64,000 nucleotides of DNA from Arenicola marina (Eukaryota > Annelida > Polychaeta > Arenicolidae): contig OZ025256.1 in the NCBI GenBank assembly GCA_964019135.1, forward strand, positions 1,674,001 through 1,738,000, read 5' to 3'. This document shows, one piece after another, positions 46,786 through 58,392 of the stretch. The first letter of the stretch is position 1; every line of letters begins with the position of its first letter. Made by a program: the position numbers and the translations under genes. Under the pieces are notes generated by a model, which worked only from the letters and a program-made list of their open reading frames with translations, did not search any database and was not told the DNA's origin.

Positions 46786-48020
46786 GTAAGCAAACTATCT
46801 TTAACTCTAACCAGTATGGTTTCAGAAAGAAGCATTCCACTAAACATGCCACATTAGAACTGATGGACAGAACTTTACAAAAGCTTGATGAATGCACAAT
46901 TCCTATTCACATATATCTGGATTTATCCAAAGCTTTTGATACATGAAATCATAACATTTTATTAAACAAGCTTCATCACTATGGCGTATCTGGAACTGCT
47001 CTAAATCTCCTAAAATGTTATCTAGATAATCGCAAAAAGTACGTAATGATAGATAATATACGATCTGAAGAAATGCCTGTCACACGCGGGGTTCCACAAG
47101 GTTCAATCCTAGGGCCGCTCCTCTTTATAATCTATACCAATGATTTACCCCACGCTAGCTATGTTTTTAAATTCATAGTATACGCTGATGATACTACACT
47201 GCTTAGTACACTGGACTCATCAATATCTGGAAGTAAGCCTAATAATGATGCTCAAAACATAAATGATGAATTATGTAAGATAAACAATTAGCTAAAGGTA
47301 AACTAAATACATGGTACTGTACAAGCCACAGAAAGAAGTACAAATTTCAGAACTATAGATTGCCGGGAACAAACTAGAGTGCGTCGATACCTTTGATCTG
47401 CTAGGACTAACCATAGATAAACATTTAACATGGCGCAGCCATACACACAAACTTTCTGCAAAATTAAGCAAAGTTGTTGGTATCCTAAAAAGGCTAGAAA
47501 CCTTCCTTCCCCACAACATACTGTATACCATATATATGGCACTAAGTCAACTAGTGAGTCAACTATATTGTGCATACTGGCATGGGGATATCAACTTGAG
47601 AGGTTACTTAAAAATCAAAAACGGGCCATTAAGATTACAAAAGTAATTATATTGCACACACGGACCCTCTATTCAAATACCTCAAATCTTAAAACTAACA
47701 GATATACATACAAAATTAAATGTTACCACCAATTCATAGATAATAATCAACTAGCTGATTTTCTCGAACATATGACAATTCTCAAGATAAATTACTTACA
47801 TAATCATAACACAAGACAAAACCACACATTTCATACCCCGAATACCAAACACAAATTGTGTCAACTTGCCTTAAGACACAGTCTCATCTATCACTTAAAC
47901 AACACCCCTCCGCATATCATTAGCAAAGCAACCACACATTCGCTGAAAAGTCATGCGTCTCATATTAAGGGCCATTTATTAAACGGTTATAAGGACTCTT
48001 GTGAAGCCCATGCGTTGTAG
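46786..48020 (+). pseudogene. 5'-truncated non-LTR retrotransposon (reverse transcriptase remnant)
   Basis: Encodes NQYGFRKKHST, IYLDLSKAFDT, then an in-frame stop at 46944-46946, NHNILLNKLHHYGVSG, TRGVPQGSILGPLLF (47088) and the YADD catalytic motif at 47181-47192. After further stops and a frameshift comes NYLHNHNTRQNHTFH and the C-terminal tail of LINE reverse transcriptases. Finger, palm and thumb order is preserved, but stops show it is dead. Confidence 0.9.
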
Positions 48021-48281
48021 TGATTGGATATACCTCATTTGCTGTTACTGTGTTAATAGACTATATATTGCCTATGGATTTAGTGATAATATATTAGAAT
48101 CAGTGTCGTTATGGTGTAACTGGCTTGTGTTAAACGTGTTCATCTGTTTCTTTCGTGTGTTGTTTTTTGGTGTTTTTTTAGGTGGACCACATGCTAGCGA
48201 CTGCAGCAGTCATGTGAGCTTCTTCGATCAAGCGGCTGTCTCTATTTTCTCCGTGTTTATACATTACAACAGTGTGGTTTT

Positions 48282-49582
48282 CGCGTTTTTGTAATTCACA
48301 CCCGGTTGGCGCTTCCGGTTCCTCAATTTTGCATATTTTGATTAATCATGAACACTGATGAATATTCAGTACGTCGCCGCTGGCAGGAAAGTTAGGCCAA
48401 CTTCTCTCTACCGGAAACTGTGACAGCGTGTAAACTAGCCACTTCGACGGAATATTTACCCTGTCCGGAATTATCTGACCAGCAAAAGGAAAGCCGAAAA
48501 GGACAGTGATACAGACAGTGAAGCCGAAGCTGTCCAGAAGGTTGATGTGCTTTTAGAGACCATGACATGGGCGAAGCGGGGACTGACAAAGTGAGACAGC
48601 CATGCAGGCGGGCAGCAGCGGAGTTGGCTGTGAATCACAGTAACGAAGTAGACCTAGCTCGAGCCAGGACTGGCTTGCAAGCGACACCTCATTGCACTCA
48701 TTCTCCAATTAAGTGCCTTTTCGCCTTGACCCTCGATGAAATTTGCTTAAATCAAGCGACCCGGCGCATATCGCAACTGATCAGTTGCGATATACACATA
48801 TCGATTTGTGCATTAATTAGGCCGGTCTTATTTAGGAAAGAGGTGAATGCCAGTTTTTGAACACATTATAACAAAGAAACCAATGTTTATTTAGCAACTT
48901 TATTTAGCAACTAAAATTTTATCTTATCTCGCCCAAATTACATGAATCAATTAATTTAATATTAATCTTTACAACAATTTACAGTAAAGCTTTTCGAACA
49001 GTTGTTACCTAGCCCCACTTAGGACCCACCAGTTTTTGACGACCGGGGGGGGGGAGTCCACAGAAAACTTGCAACCGTGGTGGGGCGGGGGTGGAGTCCA
49101 CGCCGCCTCAGATAGCGTTCTTTCTCAACAGGGGCGGGGGTACACGCCTGAGATGGCCTATAGTTTGCATTGAAAAATGGCATTCTTCCTCAAAAAGGGC
49201 CCCCCCCACCCAGTTGTAATTTTTTTTTAATTGTGCCCCAGACCCCCCCCCCACCCCGCCTCCTCTTTCAAGGATTCCTGCACACGCCCCTGCTTATAGT
49301 TTGTATTTTATACATCTGATCATGCATGTGAATGCTGCTCCACCCACGATTCACTGACAGCACGGTCTGCGTGGACAGACGACACTTTGGCGGTCTCTGC
49401 AATCACACTTCACAGTCATTGACCACACTCGGTCAGTCAGTGGCGTTTTGACACACACTATGACTGAAAAACAGTTTACGTTTATTGTGTCTGCCCGCCT
49501 GCATGCAGATGTTTGAATATTCATAAGAACTGCATAATCACGGAACCGGAAGCGCCAACTGGGTGTGAATTACAAAAATGCG
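48282..49582. mobile_element. DNA transposon-like element with 41-bp terminal inverted repeats
   Basis: Left end contains GTAATTCACACCCGGTTGGC and GCTTCCGGTTCC; the right end is the inverse with two or three changes. TGGTTTT lies immediately outside both ends (48275-48281 and 49583-49589), a 7-8-bp target duplication. No transposase is recognised, so it looks non-autonomous. Superfamily uncertain. Confidence 0.75.
48768..48793. repeat. Perfect 26-bp palindrome
   Basis: ATATCGCAACTGA is followed directly by its exact reverse complement, inside the transposon-like element. Confidence 0.75.
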
Positions 49583-50059
49583 TGGTTTTCTTCTTCTTTT
49601 TTTCTGTTCGTTTTGTTATGAATGCTTGACCAAATAACCGGATTCTGAACCTGATACTGATTCTAAGATTGCGTATACGTCTGTCTGACATTCTCATTTG
49701 TCAATTAGGAATAAATAATGCGTCTTTGCTGGGATGTATACTCTCAAAATGGTGGTTAACTCTTGCGAACCAATTCTGTGAATTGACAATGTTTGGGCAA
49801 TTGTGACTCCGGGGGCACATGGATCGTGCAGTTATCGAAATCTGCAGTTGATCAGTTTTTGAAATAGTTGAGTAGCTGTATAGAACCTTAGGCCAACTTG
49901 CATCGGTAGTCTACTGTCCGGAAATATAAGGTATTTAATGCATTCATTACATGTCACTCTGCAATGTTCTTTGATCGATGCCTTACCCTCAGCGACGGAG
50001 GCCCTGCATTTGTGACATCGACCGCAGCCGTACAGTGAAGGTGAAGGCCCAGTTCTGTC

Positions 50060-50560
50060 ACTCGCCCGCAACCCCACAGCTGTCGCATCGGCCACTGTCC
50101 TACAGCTGTCACCTCGTCCGCTGTCCTACAGATGTCGCATCGTCCACTGTCCTACAGCTGTCGCATCGTCCGCTGTCCTACAGGTGTCGCCTCGCCCGCA
50201 ACCTTAAAGCCGTCGCTCGCACGCAACACCACAGCTGTCGCTCGCACGCAACCCCACAGCTGTCGCATCGGCCACTGTCCTACAGCTGTCGCCTCGTCCA
50301 CTGTCCCACAGCTGTCGCCTCGTCCACTGTCCTACAGCTGTCGCCTCGTCCACTGTCCCACAGCTGTCGCCTCGTCCACTGTCCCACAGCTGTCGCCTCG
50401 TCCACTGTCCTACAGCTGTCGCCTCGTCCACTGTCCTACAGCTGTCGCCTCGTCCACTGTCTGCCAGCTGTCGCCTCGTCCACTGTCGCACAGCTGTCGC
50501 CCCGTTCACTGTCCTACAGCTGTCACCTCGCCCGTCACCCTACCTTTGTCGCCTCGTGTA
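50060..50560 (+). repeat. 26-bp minisatellite (AGCTGT type) downstream of gene C
   Basis: About 19 copies of CCTACAGCTGTCGCCTCGTC plus CACTGT in gene-sense orientation. The nearby GGCACATGGAT-GTGCA word (49816) also occurs before the gene A array (13500). Confidence 0.92.
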
Positions 50561-52584
50561 ATGGGACACTCGGCCGCCTAGAAATGTTACGCACTTATAT
50601 CATTAAACCGTCGATGATTGCAAATAAAAATTCAACATGTGTAATAAAATGTTTCTTGTTTTCTTTAAAGTTACATGTGGAGCTGACCGTTGCAACGGCT
50701 GTACCAAAATAAACATAAACAGGAAATGTTACCTTTGACCACAAGCAGTGTCAACGGCCACCGCCAAAGAAAAAGTGGTGCTCCGGACGCTTCTATTGTC
50801 TCATATAATTTAGCGCTTTGGCCCCCTGTCGGTGGCACCGGTAAACGACTTGTGTACACACGTTTATGACGTTTCAAATCAGCACAAGTTTTCATTTTTG
50901 TGGCGGACAATTCATGAATTTGAAATGTTTTGCTCATTGGCAGATAATTGGTGAGCGATATGGTAGGTGTTTATTGTCTCACCCCTACCTGATGGTGAGA
51001 AGAACGAATGGACTCGTCCAAATGGAACCCCCCTGACAACGCGGATTTTTTGCCGATTGACATCAACTGCGAGACGATGTAGCGGCAGCTTATACGGGAG
51101 TTCACTTGATTCTCAACCACCAACGAAATAAACCACCTCCTCCACGCCGCCTCCACTTAGCATCGGTGCAAAGTCAACAAGGTCTGAGCATAATTTCACA
51201 AATGTGTGCTGAAACAGGTTATTAGATGTAAACAATAATAAGATATGTATGCAACTTGCTTAGACGTGCTTACGAGCCATTTAAGTATCGTAAAATAATG
51301 ATCATTATATCATTAAAGGGGAAGACAATTCCGGCCGTAAGGGCATTGCCAATGAGAGAATATAGTCCAAGGATACGTTTCTTGTAAGGAAAACAGTTAT
51401 AATTACGACTCCGCAGAGAACTAAATATGCTATGTTAAAAAAAACATACGGGTACTTTCGGTATGCGCAGACATTTAATTATCCCTTGACTCTTATCAAC
51501 CAATCAGGATGAAGGACACTACGCGGGTCACTACGTCACGGGAGCGTGCTATATGGCGAACATGTGCATGTAAATACAGGCCAGCAGATACGGAAAGGCG
51601 TCTATTTCTATGATGAATTCACATGTGCAACGTGCATATGTGATTTTATAATATATTGTATTTTGCAGTCGTGAACTGTTTAACATGTTTAAGTTGCCTT
51701 CGTCATTGACTGTTAGGATATGCACTGGTGCGTTATGATGAATTGTTCCATATTATGTTGCACACGCTTTTGATAGCTTTGATTAGTCGGGTCAGGGATC
51801 AGAGGGTTATGACCAGTTCCTGTTTGCCATTCTTGACTGTATACTGTAGATGCCGGCCGCGAATGATGCACGGGTGGAATAAACTGATACAAACGACATA
51901 TTGAAACAGACCACACTGGGCAACGGGTTTTGAGGTGTTGACTAACCATCTAAACTTACGTTAGTAACATTAAACTAATGACTGGGTTGCGGCTGGTTGA
52001 GGTGGGGGGGGGGGGCTGGGGGTAGGTGCCGAACCGGGATAGTCACCAGTGTTGACATGAAGGCCTACCAGGAAATGGTAGCGCGGCGAAGACCTTTGTT
52101 CTCACGTTACACGATCCAGCCCATACGCTTACTTGTAATAACATAAACCATATATCCTTAAACCCTGGCAGCTAATGCGATTGGCGGCCGGTGTGTTGTT
52201 TTTGAACGCACAATTACAATAACTGAGGCCTGGTGATGGGCTGCAACAACGGGCGTGTGCCGTAGAAAATATGTGATGCGCTACCTCTATGACTGGGGCA
52301 GTGGTTAGCCTGGATTCGATGATTACGCCGTAATCAAGTTCATACAAAATATGTCCTTCTATGGATGACCGTCTTTGGTCTTATAGTTTTAATAAAAAAA
52401 CATTCATCGCTGGTCTTGGCTTTCCCTGCACGAAGTTTACAATAATACTAAACCGTTAGTAAGCCCTTCTCGTTTCGCACTGGTAGACTAGGCGATGTGT
52501 GGATATCAACGACAAATGCAACAATGGCGCGATGACGAAATATGTAATATATTTATTATACTACCTGATTGACAATTACACGTA
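50561..52584. other. Intergenic region between genes C and D
   Basis: No coding or repeat family recognised apart from a G run near 52003. Confidence 0.4.
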
Positions 52585-52705
52585 CAAGTGCGACAGCTAT
52601 AGCCGGCGGGCAAGTAAACAGCTGTATGGCTAGCTGCGGGTGAGGTGACAGCATTAGAGTTACGAGCAAGGCGGCCGCTGTAGGCTTGCGGGCGAGGCGA
52701 CAGCT
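52585..52705 (-). repeat. 26-bp minisatellite downstream of gene D, distal part
   Basis: Diverged GCGGGCGAGGCGACAGCT-like units. A stretch of about 85 bp (AAGTAAACAGCTGTATGGCT and neighbours) is repeated at 53857-53940 on the other side of the LINE insertion. Confidence 0.8.
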
Positions 52706-53849
52706 TCATTCAAATATACAAAATACAATCACAAGACAAGGACAATACATCATTTAAACATCACTAAACAATAGGACAAGAACAAAAACAGTACAAAAAC
52801 AGTACAAAGGACAATACAAACGACAACAACCTCAAAGGATTAATCTCTTCCAGATAAGTTCATACAAAACAGCCAATTTAGATCTACTTATTTATTTATC
52901 TGTCTGCGGAAATCTAGATTGATATAATCTTTCATAAACCTGATGAAACCTTCAAATAATAATTTCTCCCCCTTATCCCTCTTCTTTTGAATGAACCTTT
53001 TGGCAGTCACCAGAGTGATATTTACGTAATCGGTAGCTTCAATGGACCCATAGAATATCAGAGATTTACTGATTCGGACTTGCAGCTTTTTATATTTAAA
53101 CCAATTTTCCACAGCGCTCCAGAACTTCTGTACTTCTACACAATTCCAAAATAAGTGCACAATATTTTCAATATCCTTACCGCAAAACGTGCAGGTATCT
53201 ATGGTTTGAATTTTCCATATTTTAAGCCAATAATTATTTACAAGAGATTCGTTTAAAAATTTATATTGAAACACCCTACTCGCTGTGTCTGTTAACAATG
53301 GAAAGTTCCGTTTATAGATACTAGAATAGTCTAGATCTCCGTCTGTGTGCTTACAACATTTAGGTTTGACCACATTTCCCCCAACAAAATTATCTCTAAT
53401 ACAATGATAAATGATCTTACTGCCAGCCTTTTCCAGTTGATAAACATTCTCCTTGTACACAAAATGTAAAATATCAGGCACCTCTTTCCCTTGCGACTCA
53501 TTTTTTACAGCGTATTGCGCGGCTTGCGCTATGGCGTACCATGAGAGGAAGCTTTTGCTTCCAATACCTTTTTCTTTCATTTCGTTCAATGGCAAGAGCA
53601 CATTTAAATCCTCGAACAGGTCTTTTATTTTGTGTATACCGGTCTTATATAAATCTGGACAAAAAAAGGAACGTTTTTAATTTCAAATTTCAATTATACC
53701 AAACACTTTGATCCATAATATTTTCCCTAGGTTTTTCTGTAACATTGACCATGCCCTCATTATTTCAAGATAAAACGGATCTATTCCTAATCTTTCAAAC
53801 CAACTGATGTCAAAATTACAAGAAATGTCAAAATTACAACAATTTTGCC
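52706..53849 (-). mobile_element. L1/Tx1-type LINE 3' fragment inserted in the minisatellite
   Basis: The minus strand encodes DLFEDLNVLLPLNEMKEKG, NFPLLTDTASRVFQYKFL and a terminal CTFCGKDIENIVHLFWNC zinc-binding motif. This is typical of the C-terminus of L1/Tx1-class ORF2. Upstream, PFYLEIMRAWSMLQKN continues in a shifted frame. It is 5'-truncated at about 53849. GCGAGGCGACAGCT flanks both sides (52692-52705 and 53850-53863), consistent with a 14-bp target duplication. Confidence 0.82.
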
Positions 53850-54350
53850 GCGAGGCGACAGCTGTAGCCTGCGGGCAAGTAAACAGCTGTATGGCTAGCT
53901 GCGGGTGAGGTAACAGTATTAGAGTTACGAGCAAGGCGACAGCTGTGGCGCTGCGGGAGAGGCGACATCTGTGGCGCTGCGGGCGTGGCGACAGCTGTGG
54001 CGCTGCGGAAGAGGTGACAGCTGTGGTGCTGCGGGCGTGGCGACAGCTGTGGCGCTGCGGGAGAAGCGACAGCTGTGGCGCTGCGGGCGAGGCGACAGCT
54101 GTGGCGCTGCGGGAGAGGCGACAGGTGTGGCGCTGCGGGCGTGGCGACAGCTGTGGCGCTGCGGGAGAGGCGACAGCTGTGGCGCTGCGTGAGAGGCGAC
54201 AGGTGTGGCGCTGCGGGCGAGGCGACATCTGTGGCGCTGCGGGCGAGGCGACAGCTGTGGCGCTGCGGGCGAGGCGACATCTGTAGAGATGCGGGCGAGG
54301 CGTCAGCCGTGGCGCTGCGGGCGTGGGGACAGCTGTAGGGCTGCGTCATC
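53850..54350 (-). repeat. 26-bp minisatellite downstream of gene D, proximal part
   Basis: About 17 copies of GCGGGCGAGGCGACAGCTGT plus GGCGCT. In gene D sense it reads CACAGCTGTCGCCTCGCC, matching the C and B arrays. Confidence 0.92.
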
Positions 54351-54798
54351 TGTAAGGCTGTGGCGCTGTTGTGGAGCCCCCGTCCATGTGACAGTGGTGT
54401 GGATGGCGTGATGGGAGACATTAATCTAAGACAACTCCCGACATGTTACAATGGCTGCGTTACATAAATTATATTTCCGAGAAGTGGATTACGGATGCAA
54501 TTTGGATTAACTTGCAATGCATCTGCATTTGCATGAGATAAACTGCGCTACCCTGCGTCCTGCGTTCCTGGAGCCATATTGGCTCGAAATGTCAAACGTT
54601 TGATAAATAATGAATGTTAATTCAATAGTCAATTCATATAATTGATGTACATATACACATTCCGGATATATGCCCACGTAGTAAAAGAACATGGTATAAG
54701 TGTGCACTGCTTCGTAAGAAAAAATAATTTACCATGCACAATACATTATCACCAGTTGACAGACAACAGTGTCAGACAGATGTGCTTGCAATCTTTAC

Positions 54799-54920
54799 CT
54801 ATTTAACGTTTCACGGTGTGGTTATGCGCATCGTGGGCCGGTTGATGACAAGGATGCCTCGTGGTGACAACATTAATTGTGCATTCGGTTCAACTTGATT
54901 TTCGCATTCCCGTTTGTGAC
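54799..54920 (-). other. Conserved downstream block, gene D
   Basis: In gene sense: TTGGTGTCACAAACGGGAAT, GCGAAAATCAAGTTGAACCG and AATGCACAA, then TAG|GTAAAG. Very similar to the gene B block. Confidence 0.55.
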
Positions 54921-55223
54921 ACCAAGCAAGTCATATTTACCGGTCGTGATTTTGTACTTTTTCGTACTTTTGCACAGCTCGTGCTTGGAAATTCACGATT
55001 TGTTATCGCTTTTACAAGTAAGAGAGTTAACGAGAATGACGACAGAGTGAAAAATAGAACATCAATCGGAAGCGGAAAGCACAAGTGAAGCAAGCAATTG
55101 ATATGCATCTATGCGCTGTTCTAAAACGTTCATTCATATTACAATCATAAGTACCAATTGCACGTTGCTATGTATAAACACCACCAGTTCTTAACACCGG
55201 TATAGTGGTCGCTATGTACTCAC

Positions 55224-55395
55224 ACCACGTGCTCCACACCGAGATCTCGCGGAAGCCGTTGTGGAGCGCATGGCAGACGTCCATTATGGTGACCTTGATG
55301 AAGTCTGTGGTGACCTCTGGGATCGGGTACTGTTGCCACGTGTTGGCGGCAGAGCAGACACCATCAGCTGCTCGCGTGTAGCACGTCATGTTTCC
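55224..55395 (-). pseudogene. Gene D exon 6: second half of F5/8C domain 2 with lost acceptor
   Basis: 172 nt, open, encoding NMTCYTRAADGVCSAANTW, VTTDFIKVTIMDVCHALHNG and REISVWSTW. The intron end that is TATCCAG in A and C reads TATCCAT here, so the acceptor AG is gone. Confidence 0.78.
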
Positions 55396-55974
55396 ATGGA
55401 TACAAGAAAACGACAAGCGGGAAATAGTGGCAATAGCTCTTACACATTTGATCTTACGCAAGATTGTCTCACTAATTAACGTGGGAGTTCGCGGAAGTTT
55501 AAACTCCTGTTTAGCGCAAGGTTAACGCAAGATGAATGTGTATAATTAGGTATGTCTGCATACAGCTAAGTTTGAACCCCATTAAGAAATGTTTACTATG
55601 TTTTCTTCCGTGCTTACAAGGTGATCGGCCTGAAGTACACTTCATTTATTAATTATGTGAGACATTTCAACGTGCGTAGTTCAGCCATGTCTATAACGCC
55701 CTACACAAACATGAGATATGCTTCCTGCACAAGCAAAATGAGTATATATGTGTGGGACTCGAACTCTGAACCACATGGTACAAATCAACATAACGAACGC
55801 CTAAGGGTATGAACGGAAAGAAGACTAAACATGCATAGCATAACAAATATTCCTGTTACCGGTAGAACTTTCATCTTTATCACAAAATATACGCATATCA
55901 TATTTATGCGGCAGTATATTTTGTCCGTTATTACTACTGCAATAATTGATTTTAAAACATTAAAAAAAATTAAT

Positions 55975-56065
55975 GAGACACCGCAAGCACCGACCACACT
56001 GGGTCTACCTCAATTAGATACCACAAGCACCGACCACACTGGGTCTACCCTAATTTACCCTAATT
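55975..56065. repeat. Displaced fragment of the gene D 40-bp array
   Basis: TGAGACACCGCAAGCACCGA and two 40-bp units nearly identical to 57702-57785, but on the other side of the EGF exon. Confidence 0.8.
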
Positions 56066-56616
56066 TACCAGACTTAAGCCGAGGGGTGGGGAAGGGGAGG
56101 GGGTGGGGGGCACTATGTTACTACAGTGGTGGGGGTGTGCTGCCCATGCCGTAGGGGGCATATGGAGAACGATTTTTTGGCCCTTGAGAAAGACTTGTTA
56201 GGTTTTAAAGGAATTCATAATACACACCGGAAGTCATGGCAAAGTCTATGGAGGTTAATTATTAGAACACATTCGATATTGAGTGGCATATCTAGACCAT
56301 ACTAGACTGGCACATCGAGGAAAAAATTCGCAATTTTTGCTCCTGAGATTGAGAGAAGAAAGGCGAAAGGGTCATTTGGTCGACACCTATATATAGACGT
56401 TATTTTGTAAGAATTTCCAGCTTTTACTTTCACATATAAAATGTTATATCCCAAAATAAAATAATATCGATAAATATGGTCGGAAGAAAGGCGCAAGATA
56501 TATTTTGCCAGGTAACCAGCCGGTCGAATTCTATTAGAAACCCTACTCTGAGTTCACTAGATCACAAATGTCATGGGGCGGAACATATATATCGGTATAT
56601 ATATATCTTGCGAGAC

Positions 56617-56842
56617 GGGGCCGGCGCGACAGCTCAGTGGGCTAGAACGCTCGCATTGAGTGCTCTGGTCAACGGTAGTTCGAGCTCTGCTATGGCCATG
56701 TCTGTGTGGTCGCAGGACAAAGATCCCATGCCTTTCTTCGTAAAGAGTAGGGGTTACCCCGGGGACATGGCTCCACTCTCCCTTCCTTCTCCCATTGACG
56801 CGATATGATCAAAAGTGGTTAAAGCGTCCTGAATAACCAACC
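56617..56842 (+). mobile_element. tRNA-derived SINE, full length
   Basis: Same family as 44745-45000 (ACAGCTCAGTGGGCTAGAAC A box, GTAGTTCGAGCTC B box, same body and CCAACC end). TCTTGCGAGAC flanks both sides (56606-56616 and 56843-56853), an 11-bp target duplication. Confidence 0.92.
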
Positions 56843-56959
56843 TCTTGCGAGACAGCCACCGATATCAGGCCCATGCCAAATATTTCGCCCCGCTCCGCGC
56901 TAGTGTACTATTCTAGGGCGAAGTATCCCGCACCGGCCGTTTCGAACTTACGGGCCCTG

Positions 56960-57211
56960 GGGCCGTATTCAATATCCCCTCGTAAGTTAGGCACGAAAAG
57001 TGCATTTTCACCTTAGCCTCATCAGCTCTTTAAAGTGGTGCTCATGATTAAGAAATTCTCTTCAATATAATTTTAGCACTTTCCTAATGCAGAAAATCAA
57101 CTTCTGGTGTGACTACTTACATATTTGGAACCCAATAATCGCTCGCGAAAAATCTGCCACTTAGCGCTAAGTCTAGTGGCGTGGCCTAAGTGGCGATTAT
57201 GAATACGGCCC
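56960..57211. mobile_element. MITE with GGGCCGTATTCA inverted ends
   Basis: GGGCCGTATTCA at the left end is inverted as TGAATACGGCCC at the right (one base of difference in spacing). CTG flanks both ends, a 3-bp duplication. 252 bp, non-coding, in gene D intron 4. Confidence 0.72.
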
Positions 57212-57358
57212 CTGGTGCCTGTTTAGTACGGGTTCCCATGGCACAGCGACGTAATTCCACATCCGGACACAATCCCCTTCACTGCATAATGTTGAAACGT
57301 GTTGACACTCACTATATGAATGTCCAAACCCTACAAATGAAAACAACTTCTTGTTTAC

Positions 57359-57469
57359 CTTGTTCGCACGTCTCACCCGGGAATGCTTCCCGACATGCAC
57401 AGCGCGCCGTCTGGTCGATCACAGAGCACGTGCCTCCATGGTGACAGGGGTTGGGGTCGCACGCACCGG
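57359..57469 (-). CDS. Gene D exon 4: EGF domain
   Basis: 111 nt, symmetric phase 1. It encodes CDPNPCHHGGTCSVIDQTAR, CAC and ETCE, with acceptor ATTGACAG and donor AAG|GTAAAC. It is intact within a broken gene. Confidence 0.82.
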
Positions 57470-57699
57470 CTGTCAATAAAATCAGGAACACACGTACATT
57501 GATAGTCACGCAGGGAGGCATTGTATGATTAGGTCAGGGCTTCACATGCTTTATCGATGGGGTGAGGATACTGATGGTTATGATTACCCTTCCACCGTTG
57601 ATCAAAGGAACATGAAGGATTTCAGGCACGCGGAGGTCCATCGTGATTTATAACTATTAGATGCTGTACCGAAGTAACGATCTCACTGAATCTGCCTTA

Positions 57700-58140
57700 A
57701 TGAGACACCGCAAGCACCGACCACACTGGGTCTACCTTAATTAGATACCACAAGCACCGACCACACTGGGTCTACCCTAATTAATTACCCCAAACACCGA
57801 TCACACCGGATCTACCCCATTTAGATACCACAAACACCGATCACACTGGGTCTACCCCAATTATATATCCCAAACACCGATCACACTGGGTCTACCCCAA
57901 TTAGATACCACAAACACCGATCACACTGGGTCTACCCCAATTACATACCACAAACACCGATCACACTGGGTCTACCCCAATTAGATATCACAAACACCGA
58001 TCACGCTGGGTCTACCCCAATTAGATACCACAAACACCGATCACACTGGGTCTACCCCAATTAGATACCACAAACACCGATCACGCTGGGTCTACCCCAA
58101 TTAGATACCACAAACAACGATAACACTGGGTCTAACCCAA
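57700..58140 (-). repeat. 40-bp minisatellite in gene D intron 3
   Basis: About 11 copies of TTAGATACCACAAACACCGA plus TCACACTGGGTCTACCCCAA. Its reverse complement is clearly homologous to the gene A intron-3 unit. A short piece resumes at 58393-58430. Confidence 0.93.
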
Positions 58141-58149
58141 TTATATAAC

Positions 58150-58392
58150 TTGTTTCGCGGACTAGTCAGACTAAATTTCAGCGCGGACTAGACCTCATTC
58201 CAGCGCGGAGTCGACTAAATTTCAGCGCGGAGTCGACCAAGTTTCAGCGCGGATTCGACCAAGTTTCAGCGCGGAGTCGACCAAGTTGCAGCGCGGAGTC
58301 GACCAAGTTTCCGTGCGGAGTCGACCAAATTTTAGGGCGAAGTCGACCAAATTTCATCGCGGAGTCGACCAAATTTCAGCGCTTAAACACTG
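58150..58392. repeat. 22-bp minisatellite nested in the 40-bp array
   Basis: About 11 copies of AGCGCGGAGTCGACCAAGTT plus TC, interrupting the 40-bp array of gene D intron 3. Confidence 0.9.

Larger units (their letters stand above)
55396..57358. other. Gene D region between exon 6 and the EGF exon
   Basis: The place where exon 5 should be. No trace of it found. It contains a displaced piece of the 40-bp array, a SINE and a MITE. Confidence 0.55.

Noticed and set aside
47430-48020. Independent 196-codon gene
   Set aside because: It continues the reverse transcriptase C-terminal region after a frameshift, so it belongs to the dead retrotransposon.
53945-54411. Plus-strand frames rich in ALRARRQLWRCGRGDSC
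   Set aside because: Generated by the 26-bp minisatellite; no stop in the unit.
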